NCBI GenBank assembly: GCA_014529385.2
Contig: CM043952.1
Span: forward strand, 150,193,057-150,257,056
Reading direction: 5' to 3'
Length of the DNA: 64,000 nt
Origin: Adiantum capillus-veneris
Taxonomy: Eukaryota; Streptophyta; Polypodiopsida; Polypodiales; Pteridaceae
The stretch's first letter is position 1. Each line of letters begins with the position of its first letter. A model generated the notes under the pieces. That model was not told the origin of the DNA. It saw only the letters and a program-made list of their open reading frames with translations, and ran no database searches. The position numbers and the translations under genes were made by a program. Positions 46,795-57,638 of this stretch are shown here, piece by piece.

Positions 46795-47259
46795 CTTTGG
46801 CTTGCAAAGCAGGGTTGCCCATAGCTTGTTGCAACCTAGTAACAAGATAATTGACAAACATAGGGGCATCATCATTAGCATCTTCATGTGAAAAATCAAA
46901 TTTATCAATGTTCATTCTACTCTCTTAGTTATTGTTATCCATGCTGATTATACTTATGTATAGAATCACTTTGTGCTTTGGTATCCTCAAAAATCTTACT
47001 TGCTACTCTTCTTTATCTTTGAAAATCAATCCTCAAGCAGCCACACCCATGGTTTAAACACTATTGATTGCAAACACTAGTGGAGAGAGTCTAATATTTC
47101 TCGGTTGATTATGGTTCTTGTTGAGCTTGCTCATAGCTCAATAATGGTTAAGCCAAAGGCAAGCCCCGAGAGGCTCCATTATTAAGACAATAGTTCCCAA
47201 TGGTGTACCTCGAACTAAGTCCTTCTCAACCAAGATAATAGATGCATATCCCACTTAAC
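46795..47259 (-). pseudogene. Element A gag start and leader
   Basis: 46795-46945 matches the first 40 or so codons of H gag (H 58770-58925), on the minus strand and with stops. 46946-47259 matches the H leader (H 58926-59200, with the shared ATTATTAAGAC-type and GGTTAAGCC blocks). The solo LTR G interrupts it at TTAAC. Confidence 0.8.
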
Positions 47260-47651
47260 TGCTAAGTATGGAGCGTGATTTACCCCTTGTAATTTGCTGT
47301 GGTAAAAACGCACATTTGTGAGGCCCCCATTTATGAGGAGAAGCCACTGTGCGTGAAGGAAAATCACTCGCCGGAAATAAATATCACTTGTCGGACACCA
47401 AAATTTTCACAGAGGCCGAAAAGTGGTCGAAAAAATATCGGTCGGTTGGCCGATGGCCGGTAGTCAATGGCCGGTGGCGATGGTCAGAAGTCAATGGACG
47501 GTGGCCGATGGCCCATGGCCGAATTCAAAAGCGGACTTGTCTTCTCAAGGGCGGCCACACATGGGCGGATTGGAGGGTCCGATTTGGACTTATCTACACA
47601 AGGGCGGCTACACATGGCTGCCTCTCATGAGAGAGGGCATCCCTTTTGGCC

Positions 47652-47657
47652 TATAAA
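47652..47657 (+). promoter_or_regulatory. TATA box in solo LTR G
   Basis: TATAAA in the context GGCCTATAAATGGAGGCC, at a position in the LTR typical of the U3/R border. Confidence 0.5.
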
Positions 47658-47858
47658 TGGAGGCCATTTCTACACACATTTCATAGTGTGAAGTTGATGC
47701 AACAAGGTGACTGTGAGGTGGTGAGAGTGAAGCAAGGCGGGAGCTCTGTTAAGGGTATAATCCCTTTGTAAACTACTTCTTGTTTTGAAGTACTAAAGCC
47801 ATTGAATGGCTTCTTTCCCGTGGACGTAGCCCACATTGGGTGAACCACGTATATCGTG

Positions 47859-47862
<4 letters not shown>

Positions 47863-47930
<68 letters not shown>
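47863..47930. repeat. (CT)n microsatellite in solo LTR G
   Basis: About 34 perfect CT units, in the presumed R/U5 part. Confidence 0.97.
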
Positions 47931-47933
<3 letters not shown>

Positions 47934-48101
47934 CTATAATCTCTTGTGTGTGAAATATATCTCTCTCCATTAAGTAATCTGCTCAAATATCTATTTAGCT
48001 ACGTCTTATTTCCTAACATTAACCTATTGCAATAAACAAGCCCAACCTTTCATGGACAACTTAAGTACCTCTCTTCTTAAGCAAGAAAAGAGAAATCAAT
48101 A

Positions 48102-48113
48102 GCTGTGATACCA
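48102..48113 (-). other. Primer binding site of element A
   Basis: Minus strand TTGGTATCACAGC beside the LTR end: the initiator-Met type site with one changed base (TCAGAGC to TCACAGC). Confidence 0.75.
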
Positions 48114-48114
48114 A

Positions 48115-48940
48115 TGTAATGGAAATGGCCTATGAACTTTGAGAATAGAAAAATTAGGAGAATTAAAGAGAAAATTTTTGTGAGACTACCTGGAGAACAA
48201 AGAGGGTGAAATTATTTAGCGGTAGCAACTTAAACATAATACTTAATTAACTTGGAATGAACAATACTTTTGCAAGAGAGAGAGTTTAGAGAACTTGACA
48301 ACAGTTGAGGACTGGATTTATGTGGAGCCGGTTCCCCTCCAATAGGCTTTTGTATTATAGATTCTCCCATCAAGAGAGACTTGGTACAATCCAATCTTTG
48401 TGTTCCTTGTGACCTAGGTGATTCAATGCAGATGGAAAGCTTCATGCATCACGAGCATAACATAGACTTTGTGAAAAGAATTAACAATCCCCAACCTCTG
48501 TCCCAAGGCCTCAAACACCTTCAAAGGTGGAGAGCGCTAGTGGGGGAATGAGGGTAGGAAGAGGAAGAAGAAACATTCATAGGAGAAAGAAATACTCTCT
48601 CACTTATCATCACTCTTTTTTCTAGCATACATAATAGCATATAGGTAATGAAGATGGAGAAGATGGCAAGCTTAAGCATTGAAGCATGGCTCTTTGTTGG
48701 ATTTGCATTCCATAGCCAAGAGTGTTTGTGTAGGCTCTCAACTTCTCTACGAGCTTGGAGAAGGAGATGGAGCTCTTGCACTTTGCACTTCACACAATGA
48801 GTGTGTGAGTGTGTGTGTGTGTGGGGAGGAGAGTATACCCCTCCAAGCTAGCCCTTTCCTTCCTTGGTCAACCCCCTCTTCTAGCACTAGCTTTCATTTG
48901 ATTGGACCTCTTCAAGGCTTGGCCAATCACACAATGAGTC

Positions 48941-49005
<65 letters not shown>

Positions 49006-49883
49006 GTATACCCCCCCAAGCTAGCCCTCTCCTTCCTTGGTCAACCCCCTCTTCTAGCACTAGCTTGCATTTGATTGGACCTCTTCAAGGCTTGGCCAAT
49101 CACATGCTTAGTGCATATCAAGCAACAAGGGTATCCTTGGGACAAGTGTCCCCCTTTCCCCTTTGAGAGAGAGGACTTGATTTATGGAAAAATAATTAAT
49201 TAAATCAACTAAATTATCATTGGACCCCTGGGGAGACCAACCAATAGGCTTTAGGCACACCATGAAGGCAACATGAAGAGGAGATTGACAAGTGTACTAT
49301 TTGTTTTCTTTGTACCAAGCTTGCCTTGTGTGAGGGTGTGTGTGTTCTTTCTCTAGCCCCTACAATGAGGTCTCACCCCCCCTTGAGAGTAGGGATCATG
49401 TTGACTTTGTGGAACACCTCAAGCCCCTGAAGTACCGTAGTCATGGAGCACCTTAGCACCTTAGTCATTAAGCACCTCAAACACCTTAGCTAGCAAGCAC
49501 GACAAGCACCTCAAGCACCTTAGTCAGCAAGCACAGCAAGCACCTCAAGCACTTTAATCAGTAAGCACGACAAGCACCTCAAGGTTGGGCCGGGTTCCCA
49601 CCTCAAGCACATCCCTAGCTTACCTAAGGTCAAAGGACTTTTAACACTAACAATTGGAGGTCTTTAATGAAGCTAACCGTAAGGTACTTAAGCTCCATTA
49701 GCTAGCCTTGCTCTTGGACATACCATCTCTCATTTGGACGTCTTTACCATTGGCCCGTGTTGAGATAGACCCGAAAGCACATGTTTATATTCTAACCCTT
49801 GTTCCCGTCTATTCTCCCACATTAAATGATCAGTTTAGTATGAAAAAATCATTTCTGTTGGTTAGATATTAGATTTTATTACA
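48115..49883 (-). repeat. 5' LTR of element A
   Basis: TGTAATGGAAATGG to TTTTATTACA. Longer than its partner because a segment is duplicated (48793-49105). CACCTCAAGCACCTTAGTCA-type units repeat from about 49440 to 49580. Confidence 0.85.
48793..49105. repeat. Tandem duplication of about 150 bp in A's 5' LTR
   Basis: The block from CACACAATGAGTSTGTGAG through (GT)n, a G run, CAAGCTAGCCC, CTAGCACTAGC and TTGGCCAATCACA occurs twice. Only the second copy has the long G run (33 bases, 48972-49004). Confidence 0.85.
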
Positions 49884-51189
49884 ATAATATTTTAAATTCT
49901 TTTTAATCTATTTTTTGAGCTTTTGGGTGCATGTTTTTAGCTTCTAGAGGTCAAACAATGCTTTTTTAACTATAGAATAGATATAGGGGTGTTTTAAGGA
50001 GGAATTTTAAACTTTGAGCAAAACTTTTTGAGCAATCATAAAATCAAGCAAACCCAAAGATGATTTATATAAAAGAAAATCATAAAAGAAATTTGCATAG
50101 CAATAAACATACAATAGTTTAGCTATCCCTAAACACCTCTCTCTCACTCCCCCCCCCCTTTCTCTCTCCACCCAACCCGCAACTTATTTGAAAATTCGAA
50201 TATCCAACTCTACTCTAAAGTATTCCTACATTATCATTATAGATTGGCCACCATGGTTGTTGGTTTGTTAGTTATGAGCTTCCCCAATACTGCTACCATG
50301 TAGAGATGTCACATCTTTCTCTCAATATCCCCATCGCTTTTCTTAAGTTGTTATGCCTCGCTCCCTTTTTTCCCATTTTTGTGCAACAACCCCTCCTCAC
50401 CTCTATAACTTCATTGCTCTTGAGTCACTTTCCACACGCCCCTGACTTACCCATGCATGACTGTCAATGCTAGCAATACTGCCAGTAGCACCACCCAAAG
50501 CCTCTTAGCTCTTTTCTTGTGAGGTTTTGCACTAGCATTGGCACTGAGATGCCCTGCATTTTCCTTTTGTTGGTGGTTCTCTCTTATGCAATGTGTCCCA
50601 AACAACACTAGTTGCATCCACCCTATCACCTGCATGTATCCACCACCTCCATAGCTTCTGTATATAGTCATACATCTCGCCTTGCAAGGGTGATAATTGC
50701 TTGCTTGGTTGCTACAAACAACAAGTACGGATCTAAAGACTAATAGGACTGACCACCTTATGATACTCTTTGTAGAGAGACATACATGTGAAGATTTTAA
50801 GGGCAATTAATAGCTTATGAGGCAATTGTGCTTTTCAAAGAACTAGTTCTTTTTGGAAGGTGGTAGATCAAGCAGCTATTATGAGATGAAAGCCAAGGGA
50901 GGTGGAGCACCATGACAACCACAAAAGAAGACAACAGTTATTAGCACACATTGATAATGGTGGCACATTTGGTGTCTTACATTCTATGTCACCTATGTAG
51001 CATATTTAGATTCAAAATTGGCATGCAAGGACCAAAAAAATTGTACGCCAAAACATCTTAGGAAAAAAAAAATTGACAGCAAACCTACGTGACCTGACAC
51101 TTTGTTTTTGAAAACTAAAAAAAAAATCATGAAATAGTCCGCATTGACTGTTTCAAGAGATTTTTTTTTGTTTTTGGTGGTCGCTACAA
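49884..51189. other. Unique sequence, no gene recognised
   Basis: A 119-codon minus-strand frame (50806-50447) has a hydrophobic start and end and a Lys/Arg-rich stretch, but no recognisable domain and no clear start. Otherwise AT-rich. Confidence 0.4.
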
Positions 51190-51192
51190 TGT

Positions 51193-51296
<104 letters not shown>

Positions 51297-51796
51297 GCTA
51301 TAGCATGCATGTGAATGATGCAAAGTTGAGTGGTAGGGCAAGATATCAGTGCCAAGATTTTTCTTGCTCTGTGCCTCTATGGTAACAAGTAGAGCTTGAT
51401 TACTTTCTCTATTGCCTTGATGCATACAAAGCAAATATTATGCAAAGCTGACAAGGAAATGGCCCGGGGAGGTCATTCAATAAAAATGTAACCTATCATG
51501 TGAGTTCAACAGAAGGGTAGCTAAAGTTCTTGAAACTTACAGAAATATATATACAGAAGGGCATTATTTTTTCAAATTTGAGAAAAAACTTACAGATTTG
51601 AAAAGAAAAGGGTACATTATATTCCTATTAAAATTCACAGATAAAAGGTTTTACAAACATGTCTTGAACACACATGATATGGTACTTTTACACATAGTAA
51701 ACCCCCTGAGGGAAATGGCTAGAAAGCAGTTGTTGTCACTCTCCTTACACAATAGCTTCTGCTACCACCAAAACATACAAGCTAGCAGCCATACCA

Positions 51797-51801
<5 letters not shown>

Positions 51802-51891
<90 letters not shown>
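51802..51891. repeat. (TC)n microsatellite, about 90 bp
   Basis: Perfect TC repeat; part of the dispersed repeat that H later entered. Confidence 0.97.
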
Positions 51892-51893
<2 letters not shown>

Positions 51894-52025
51894 GTATGCA
51901 AGTGAACTGAGACACCTCTCTATCTCTCAATCTCTCTCCCCCAATTGCAGGTTGCTACTACCACTCTATTTCTTTCTTTCTCTCTCTACCAGAAACTTAT
52001 TAAAAAACTCCTAAAACAATCCACA

Positions 52026-53618
52026 TGTAACATTTTAATGGCCTAAAATCTCATTTGTAGCGGAAATTAGCATGAACATAGTGGGCATTTCATTAGAATA
52101 GATTCCTAATGAGAATTACAAGAGTGCTTGGGTGGAGAGAGCAACAAAAAGCATAACACCTAGTTAGATAGCATCGACAATACTTTCAAAAGAGAGAGCA
52201 ATTAAGCTATTGACAACAGTTGAGGACCGGATTTGCATGGAGCCGGTCCCCCCTCCAAAAGGCTTTGTATTATGGTTTCTCCCATCAAGAGAGACATTGT
52301 ACAATACAATTCTTTGTGTTCCTTCAAGACTAGCTAGTGCAATGAAGATGGAAGCTTCATACACCAAGCAAAACACTTAATCAAACACAACTTGAATTAT
52401 CCCCGTTCTCAGACCCAAGACCTCACACACCTTCGAAGATGGTGAGAGCTAGCAGGGTATGAGAGTAGATTGAGAGGAAAAAGAAGTATCTTACGAGAAA
52501 GAAGTACATCTCCTCACATAATCACTCATATTAGCATAGCTTAGCTTAGTAATTAGCTTGGTAGAGAAGATGAGCATGCATTGAAGCTTGGCTCTTGGTT
52601 GGATTTGCATCCACATGCCAAGAGAGTGTTGATGTAGGCTTCTATCTCACAAGCTTGGAGTAGGTGATGAGCTCTCCATTAAAGCTTTGGAGGAGATAGA
52701 GTATTTTTCCCTTCACACATGGTCAAGTGTGAGAGTGTGAGAGTGAATGCCCAGCAAAAATCAGCCCCCCCTCTCTCTTGGGCGAGCCCTAGCTGCTAAG
52801 TTAGGCTGGCTTTTTCCTCATTGGACCTCCCCAGGTCAAGCCAATAGGAATTAAGCAGCATAAGTGATAGCCTTCTGACATGTGTCCCCCTTTCCCCTTT
52901 TGTGAGAGCTTTAGATGATTAAATAATTAAACTAAACTCTCATTGGACCCCTTTGCCTCCTGGCCAATAGGAATCAGGCAAGCCATGGGGCTCCTGAATG
53001 CTCATTGGACCCCTTGGGAGACTGCCCAATAGTCTTCTAGGACACTTAATTCTTATTGGTTTCTTTTATTAAATGTTTTTAAATTAATTAAACTAGATTT
53101 ACTCTAGCTTAATTCTCATTGGTCCACTTCAAGGGTCTTCCAATAGGAATTGGGCACACCTTGTGGGCATCTGGCCTAGGGAGCTGACATGTGTCCCTCA
53201 TTCCCTTTGTGCAAAGGGAGCCTGTGTGTGTGTGTGTGGCTTTCTCTCTCATCCCCTAGCTTTGGGGCTCGCCCCCTCCCATGTAGGGATATGCAAAGAC
53301 TTTTTGAGCTCACACTAAGCATCCAATTTTTCCCTAGGGTTAACCTTTGGACACAACCTTTGAATTTTGGAACCTTAGCATTTTGGAAGTCTTAATGGGC
53401 TAAACCTTAGGGTCTTTTTGGCCCATTGTTTCACATGGTTCTTTTGCAGATGGCCCCCCCTTTGGATCCCTATTTTCCCTCCTTTGGATCCCTACTGTGA
53501 CCGGTCTGCTAACTTAACCAATATTCTAGCTTTTTCTCCCTTGGCACTTCCCCACATTAAATGATCAGTTTAATATGAGAAAATCATTTAGGAGAATTAG
53601 ATATTGATTATTATGACA
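52026..53618 (-). repeat. 3' LTR of element H
   Basis: TGTAACATTTTAATGG to TTATTATGACA, 1593 bp. It contains four ATTGG...CCAAT modules (52818-53148) and a (GT)n stretch near 53222. Confidence 0.96.
52818..53148. promoter_or_regulatory. Four ATTGG...CCAAT modules in the H LTR
   Basis: Each module is CTCATTGGACC or CTCATTGGTCC, a spacer of about 15-20 bases, then CCAATAGGAA or CCAATAGTC (start near 52818, 52940, 53001, 53116). Each is thus a pair of facing CCAAT boxes. The other H LTR has the same four, and A's LTRs keep two. CCAAT boxes bind NF-Y in plants; here they lie in what should be U3 of the LTR. Confidence 0.55.
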
Positions 53619-53632
53619 TTACCTCTCTCTTG
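53619..53632 (-). other. Polypurine tract of element H
   Basis: Minus strand CAAGAGAGAGGTAA directly before the 3' LTR start TGTCATAA. Confidence 0.85.
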
Positions 53633-53975
53633 AAATCATAGTCGTCCTCGACTATGGTGTAGAGAAGATAAAGCATATGCATGAGTCCTTTTCTTAGCGG
53701 GTAGAGGATCCCTATGTTACCCTACGACATCATTCCATAATGGATGACTAGTCCATTTGGCGCTTGAGAGCCTGAGGCTGCCGCAAGCATGTCTGCACAT
53801 TAGTCCTATCAGTCTTCCATAGTAGAGTGACAAGCTCTACTTGGTGTTCGGGAGACGTCGTCTCCGCAAACTTGATCTAAGCATGCATACTACTTCATTT
53901 TTGTGCACAAATAAAGAAAAAGAGAGTCTTATAAGACAAAAATTTTTGTTCATTTTTAACATTTTGTACATTTGC
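53633..53975 (-). other. 3' untranslated part of element H
   Basis: Non-coding stretch between the pol stop and the polypurine tract; matched by A on both sides of B. No feature beyond a CGACTATGRYGTAGA-type block conserved with A. Confidence 0.6.
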
Positions 53976-55793
53976 TTACTCTTGGGAAGCATTGTAAGCA
54001 TTGACAAGGTTTAGGTTATCCTTTAATTGTATGCCTTGCATCCATCTAGCATCTTCAAAAGGATAATTCTTAAACTTAATAAGATATCGTCGGATAGTCT
54101 TACCGCCTCTTAATACCTTGTCTTCATGTCGGAGAATGGACTCGGGCTGCAGCACCTCCTCGTGGTCCTCGATCTCCGGTGGGTCTTCAATAGTTGGTTC
54201 TTGAGGTGGCTCTCCTTTGTAAGGCTTCAAGAGGCTCACATGAAAAGCATTGTGTATGAGCCAATGATTGGGCAACTTAAGTTGATAGGCCATCTCATTG
54301 ATTGGCCTAAGAATCTGGAAGGGACCATAGTACCTTTTTGCTAGTTTAGCATAGTACTTTTGGTGGCCCGTAGGATTCTTGCCCGTCGTGTGCCTTAATC
54401 GAGCCTTGGGAAACTTTAACAAGACCCAATCGTTTTCTTTAAAGGCTTGGGCTCTTCTGTGCTTGTCAGCAGCAGCCTTTTGCCTTTGCTGTGAGATAGA
54501 GATAGCATCCTTAATCTTTTGGAAAGATTCTTGTAGGTCTCGGCTATACTCATCTGCAGCGAAGATCTTCCCATGTACCTTAAGTAGCAAGGGACTTTTT
54601 GATCTTCCCTCAATTACCTCGAAAGGTGCTTTTCCTGTAGAAGTATGTACAGTGTTATTGTAAGCATACTCTACTAAGGGTAAGTACTTCTCCCATTGGG
54701 ATCTTTGATCTACTTCCGTTACATAGGCTTTTAGTAGATCGAGAATAGTTAGGTTAGCTATTTCACTTTGGCCATCAGTTTGTGGATGATAGGCCGAAGA
54801 GAAGTTTAGCCTTGTTCCTAAATTCTCAAAGAGACCCTTCCAGAAATTACTGGTCATTCTAGGATCTCTATCCGACACTATGGACATTGGCAAGCCATGG
54901 TACTTGAAAATTTGTGAAATGAAGAGGGTTGCCATTTGATGGGCTTTGATAGTCTTTTTGACAGGTATAAAATGAGCTTGTTTACTGAACCTGTCTACTA
55001 TCGTCCATATTCCCGTATTCCCATGGATAGACTTAGGCAATCCAAAGATAAAATCCATGGATATGCTCTCCCAAGGTGAATTAGGGATTGGCAAGGGTTG
55101 AAGCAATCCAAGTTGCTTCCCTCTATCAAATTTTGTCTTTTGACATACCACACATTTGGAAACATACTCATGTATGTTCACTTTCATGGTAGGCCAATAG
55201 AAATATGTTTCAATTCCCTTTAGGGTAGACTGAATCCCTCTATGCCCCGCATATGGGGGAGCATGAGATTCATACATTACTTTCTCACGTAGTGAGTTAG
55301 TAACGCATAGTCTATTGCCATAGAGAAGATAACCATCTTGTAAAGTAAATGGTTCTTCTTTCTTCCCTAATGCAAGGGCTGAAATCACATCTCTAAAATC
55401 GGGATCAATAGCATACTCATCTATCATTGAAGATAGATCATTGTGAGTTGCTATGGAAACCGCATTCACTCTCGGTCGTCTTGAGAGTGCATCGGCTACT
55501 TGATTATGCTTGCCAGCAATGTGAGCAATATGAAAATGAAATTGCGAAAGGAAATTTGCCCACCTCATTTGTTTGTCGGAGAGCTTGGTCTGCGTCATGA
55601 AGTACTTAAGACTTTGGTGATCCGTTCGCAGAATGAAAGGAGTCCCCAATAAATAGTGCTTCCATGAGTCTAAGGCATGTAGAACTGCAAGGAGTTCTTT
55701 TTCGTATATGCCTAGAGCTTGCTCAACAGGGTCGAGCCTTCGACTCTCATAGCCTATGGCGTGCCCTTCTTGGAGCAAAACAGCCCAAGGCAA
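53976..55793 (-). CDS. pol: Element H pol, second part: RNase H, integrase, chromodomain
   Basis: 605-codon frame. Residues 1-100 are RNase H (VLLQEGHAIGYESRRL, then YEKELLAVLHALDSW and ILRTDHQSLKYF). Integrase zinc domain: H177, H184, C214, C217. Catalytic core: D247 (SISMDFIFGLPKS), D308 (SIVSDRDPRM) and E344 (HPQTDGQSEIA), the D,35,E spacing of retroviral-type integrases. GPF module about 488-520 (KRYYGPFQILRPINEMAYQL). The C-terminus, about 545-600, is a chromodomain (EEVLQPESIL, then RRYLIKFKNYPFEDARWM), which defines chromoviruses and is thought to guide insertion to marked chromatin. All key residues are present. The frame is separated from the first part of pol by a one-base deletion near 55781-55786, as A's copy shows. 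The listed start is only where the frame opens. Confidence 0.95.
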   Translation of the reverse strand: MPWAVLLQEGHAIGYESRRLDPVEQALGIYEKELLAVLHALDSWKHYLLGTPFILRTDHQSLKYFMTQTKLSDKQMRWANFLSQFHFHIAHIAGKHNQVADALSRRPRVNAVSIATHNDLSSMIDEYAIDPDFRDVISALALGKKEEPFTLQDGYLLYGNRLCVTNSLREKVMYESHAPPYAGHRGIQSTLKGIETYFYWPTMKVNIHEYVSKCVVCQKTKFDRGKQLGLLQPLPIPNSPWESISMDFIFGLPKSIHGNTGIWTIVDRFSKQAHFIPVKKTIKAHQMATLFISQIFKYHGLPMSIVSDRDPRMTSNFWKGLFENLGTRLNFSSAYHPQTDGQSEIANLTILDLLKAYVTEVDQRSQWEKYLPLVEYAYNNTVHTSTGKAPFEVIEGRSKSPLLLKVHGKIFAADEYSRDLQESFQKIKDAISISQQRQKAAADKHRRAQAFKENDWVLLKFPKARLRHTTGKNPTGHQKYYAKLAKRYYGPFQILRPINEMAYQLKLPNHWLIHNAFHVSLLKPYKGEPPQEPTIEDPPEIEDHEEVLQPESILRHEDKVLRGGKTIRRYLIKFKNYPFEDARWMQGIQLKDNLNLVNAYNASQE

Positions 55794-57397
55794 TCACCAC
55801 AAGCATCACATTGGACCTCAAATGGTTTTGAGAGATCCGGTAGTGTAAGCACAGGTTGAGAGATAAGCTTTTCTTTAAGCTTTTCGAAAGCATTGTTCTC
55901 CTTAGCAGACCACGTATACCTAACATTTTTCTTTGTTAGGTCATGTAATGGTCCCGCAATTTGTGAGAACTTTTCTATGAAGCGTCTATAGTATGCACAC
56001 ATACCTATAAAGCTTCTTAGTTCATGAAGATTCCTTGGTTTAGGCCATCCTTTTATTACCTCTAACTTGGATGGATCCATTTGGATTCCATCTTGAGAGA
56101 TAATGTGACCTAAATATTGAATCTCTTGCAAGAAAAATTCACTTTTCTTTCGATTAACATAAAGTTTATTCTCTCTTAAAACTTGAAATATTACCTGGAG
56201 GTGTTGCTTGTGTTCCTCTAATGAATTAGAGTAGATGATAATATCATCAAAGAACACTCCAGTGAAGGTTCGATGAGGTCTGAACAGCTTCTCCATCAAG
56301 CGGTTAAATGTGGCTGGTGCATTAGTCAAGCCAAAAGGCATGACAATGTATTCGTAAAGACCAAATGTAGTACGAAATGCGGTCTTTACAATGTCTTGAT
56401 CAACTATCCTTATTTGATGATAGCCACTTTTTAGGTCAATCCTACTGAAGTAGGTCGATCCTTGTAGCTTATCAAATAGGTCTTCTACCCGTGGAACGGG
56501 AAACCTATTCTTGATAGTGATCCTATTTAGTGCTCTATAGTCGACACACATACGATATGTGCCGTCTTTCTTTTGCACTAATAGCACAGGTGAGCAAAAT
56601 GGAGATGAGCTAGGCCTAACCATGCCCTTCTCAATTAACTCATGCACTTGCCGCATAATCTCCTCTTGTTGAGCTTGAGAAACTCTATAAGGAGGTTTGT
56701 TAGGCGGTGAACTTCCTGGAAGAAGTTCAATTGCATGGTCGTCATTACCTCGTTTAGGAGGTAGCTCACAAGGGATGTCGTCAATAAAGACATCTTGAAA
56801 CCCCTTGAGAAAATTGGATAACTCTAATTCCTTTTGGTTGCTTTTATTTTCTTTTGCTAAAGCATTAGGTTCATTTTGAGAATCTTTAACAAAAATCATG
56901 TACACGGAAATAGAGCTCTTTATTGACTTGTTGAAAGCTGGTGTATGTACAATGGGGATGGTGTTACCCATCTCCCTAGCATCTATATACATGTCCTTTT
57001 CCCTGAACTTAAAGGAGATTCTCCTTTCAGGAAATTTAACATGGGCAGCCAGACGGTCAAACCATGGTGCCCCTAGGATTACATCCTCATGCTTGAGAGG
57101 AGAGATAAAGAAATCCTCTTTGTCCACATAGCCTTGGACATGAAGCCTCAATTTCCCGATTAAGGGAGTGACTGAAGCTTCTTGCCCCTTGAAGGCACTG
57201 TCTGCGGGTAGGATATCTCCCATCTCGTAGGATTGTATGCCTAGCTTGGTGGCTAACTCCATAGATATGAAATTGTGAGTAGAACCAGGGTCAAAGAGAA
57301 TAAAAGCATCATGTTCTCTTACCTTTCCCCAAGCATGGCATAGAGGAGATCCTTTGTGGTGAGTTTGGTGAATCTCCTCCTCTTGGATTTCAACCAA
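55754..57397 (-). CDS. pol: Element H pol, first part: protease and reverse transcriptase
   Basis: 547-codon frame that continues upstream without a stop through a CCHC zinc knuckle (57483-57442), so the listed start is arbitrary. Protease: LFDPGSTHNFIS (D36; the usual DSG or DTG is DPG, a variant found in several plant chromoviruses) and VILGAPW near residue 106. RT about 240-470: YRMCVDYRALNRITIKNRFP, STYFSRIDLKSGYHQIRI, MPFGLTNAPATFNRLM and the active site FFDDIIIYS (D384, D385). The thumb and connection (YLGHIISQDGI) follow, then the RNase H start VQCDACGDCLG. The frame then runs out at the one-base deletion near 55784. RT and protease look otherwise intact. Confidence 0.95.
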   Translation of the reverse strand: MVEIQEEEIHQTHHKGSPLCHAWGKVREHDAFILFDPGSTHNFISMELATKLGIQSYEMGDILPADSAFKGQEASVTPLIGKLRLHVQGYVDKEDFFISPLKHEDVILGAPWFDRLAAHVKFPERRISFKFREKDMYIDAREMGNTIPIVHTPAFNKSIKSSISVYMIFVKDSQNEPNALAKENKSNQKELELSNFLKGFQDVFIDDIPCELPPKRGNDDHAIELLPGSSPPNKPPYRVSQAQQEEIMRQVHELIEKGMVRPSSSPFCSPVLLVQKKDGTYRMCVDYRALNRITIKNRFPVPRVEDLFDKLQGSTYFSRIDLKSGYHQIRIVDQDIVKTAFRTTFGLYEYIVMPFGLTNAPATFNRLMEKLFRPHRTFTGVFFDDIIIYSNSLEEHKQHLQVIFQVLRENKLYVNRKKSEFFLQEIQYLGHIISQDGIQMDPSKLEVIKGWPKPRNLHELRSFIGMCAYYRRFIEKFSQIAGPLHDLTKKNVRYTWSAKENNAFEKLKEKLISQPVLTLPDLSKPFEVQCDACGDCLGLFCSKKGTP

Positions 57398-57441
57398 AGA
57401 AGCTCTAGGAGGATCTTGGCGGTTGTTCTTTTGGGGACAAG

Positions 57442-57483
57442 CGCGGTACGCATGCCCTTGTTCGCCGCACTTGAAACACCGGT
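57442..57483 (-). other. CCHC zinc knuckle of element H
   Basis: RCFKCGEQGHAYRACP, C-x2-C-x4-H-x4-C, at the Gag/protease border in the pol frame; binds element RNA in Gag. Confidence 0.9.
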
Positions 57484-57638
57484 TATCTTTACGATAACGC
57501 TCAAGCTCTTCAGGAGAGAGTTTATTCTTTCCTTTGTAAACTCCCTTCTCTTTAGCTTTGTTGGAATTGCCCTTAGGAGACTTTTGGACATTGTCCTTCC
57601 CCTTAGGCTCATTGGAACCTTTGTTTTCCGGGGGTTTA

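Larger units (their letters stand above)
47260..48018 (+). mobile_element. Solo LTR G
   Basis: 759 bp, TGCTAAGTATGG to TTTCCTAACA, with the 5 bp target duplication TTAAC on both sides (47255-47259 and 48019-48023), inside A's leader. No internal region, so it arose by LTR-LTR recombination. It has GC-rich short repeats of GGCCGGTGGC / GTCAATGG type (47440-47525), two copies of AAGGGCGGC-ACACATGG about 51 bp apart, a TATA box and a (CT)n tract. Confidence 0.88.

Noticed and set aside
50447-50806. 119-codon minus-strand frame as a membrane protein gene
   Set aside because: Hydrophobic ends only, no clear start context, no homology that I can recognise and no support from neighbours.
53189-53395. 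Small frame found twice (also at 60504-60710) as a conserved gene
   Set aside because: Identical because both lie in the two LTRs of element H; not evidence of coding.
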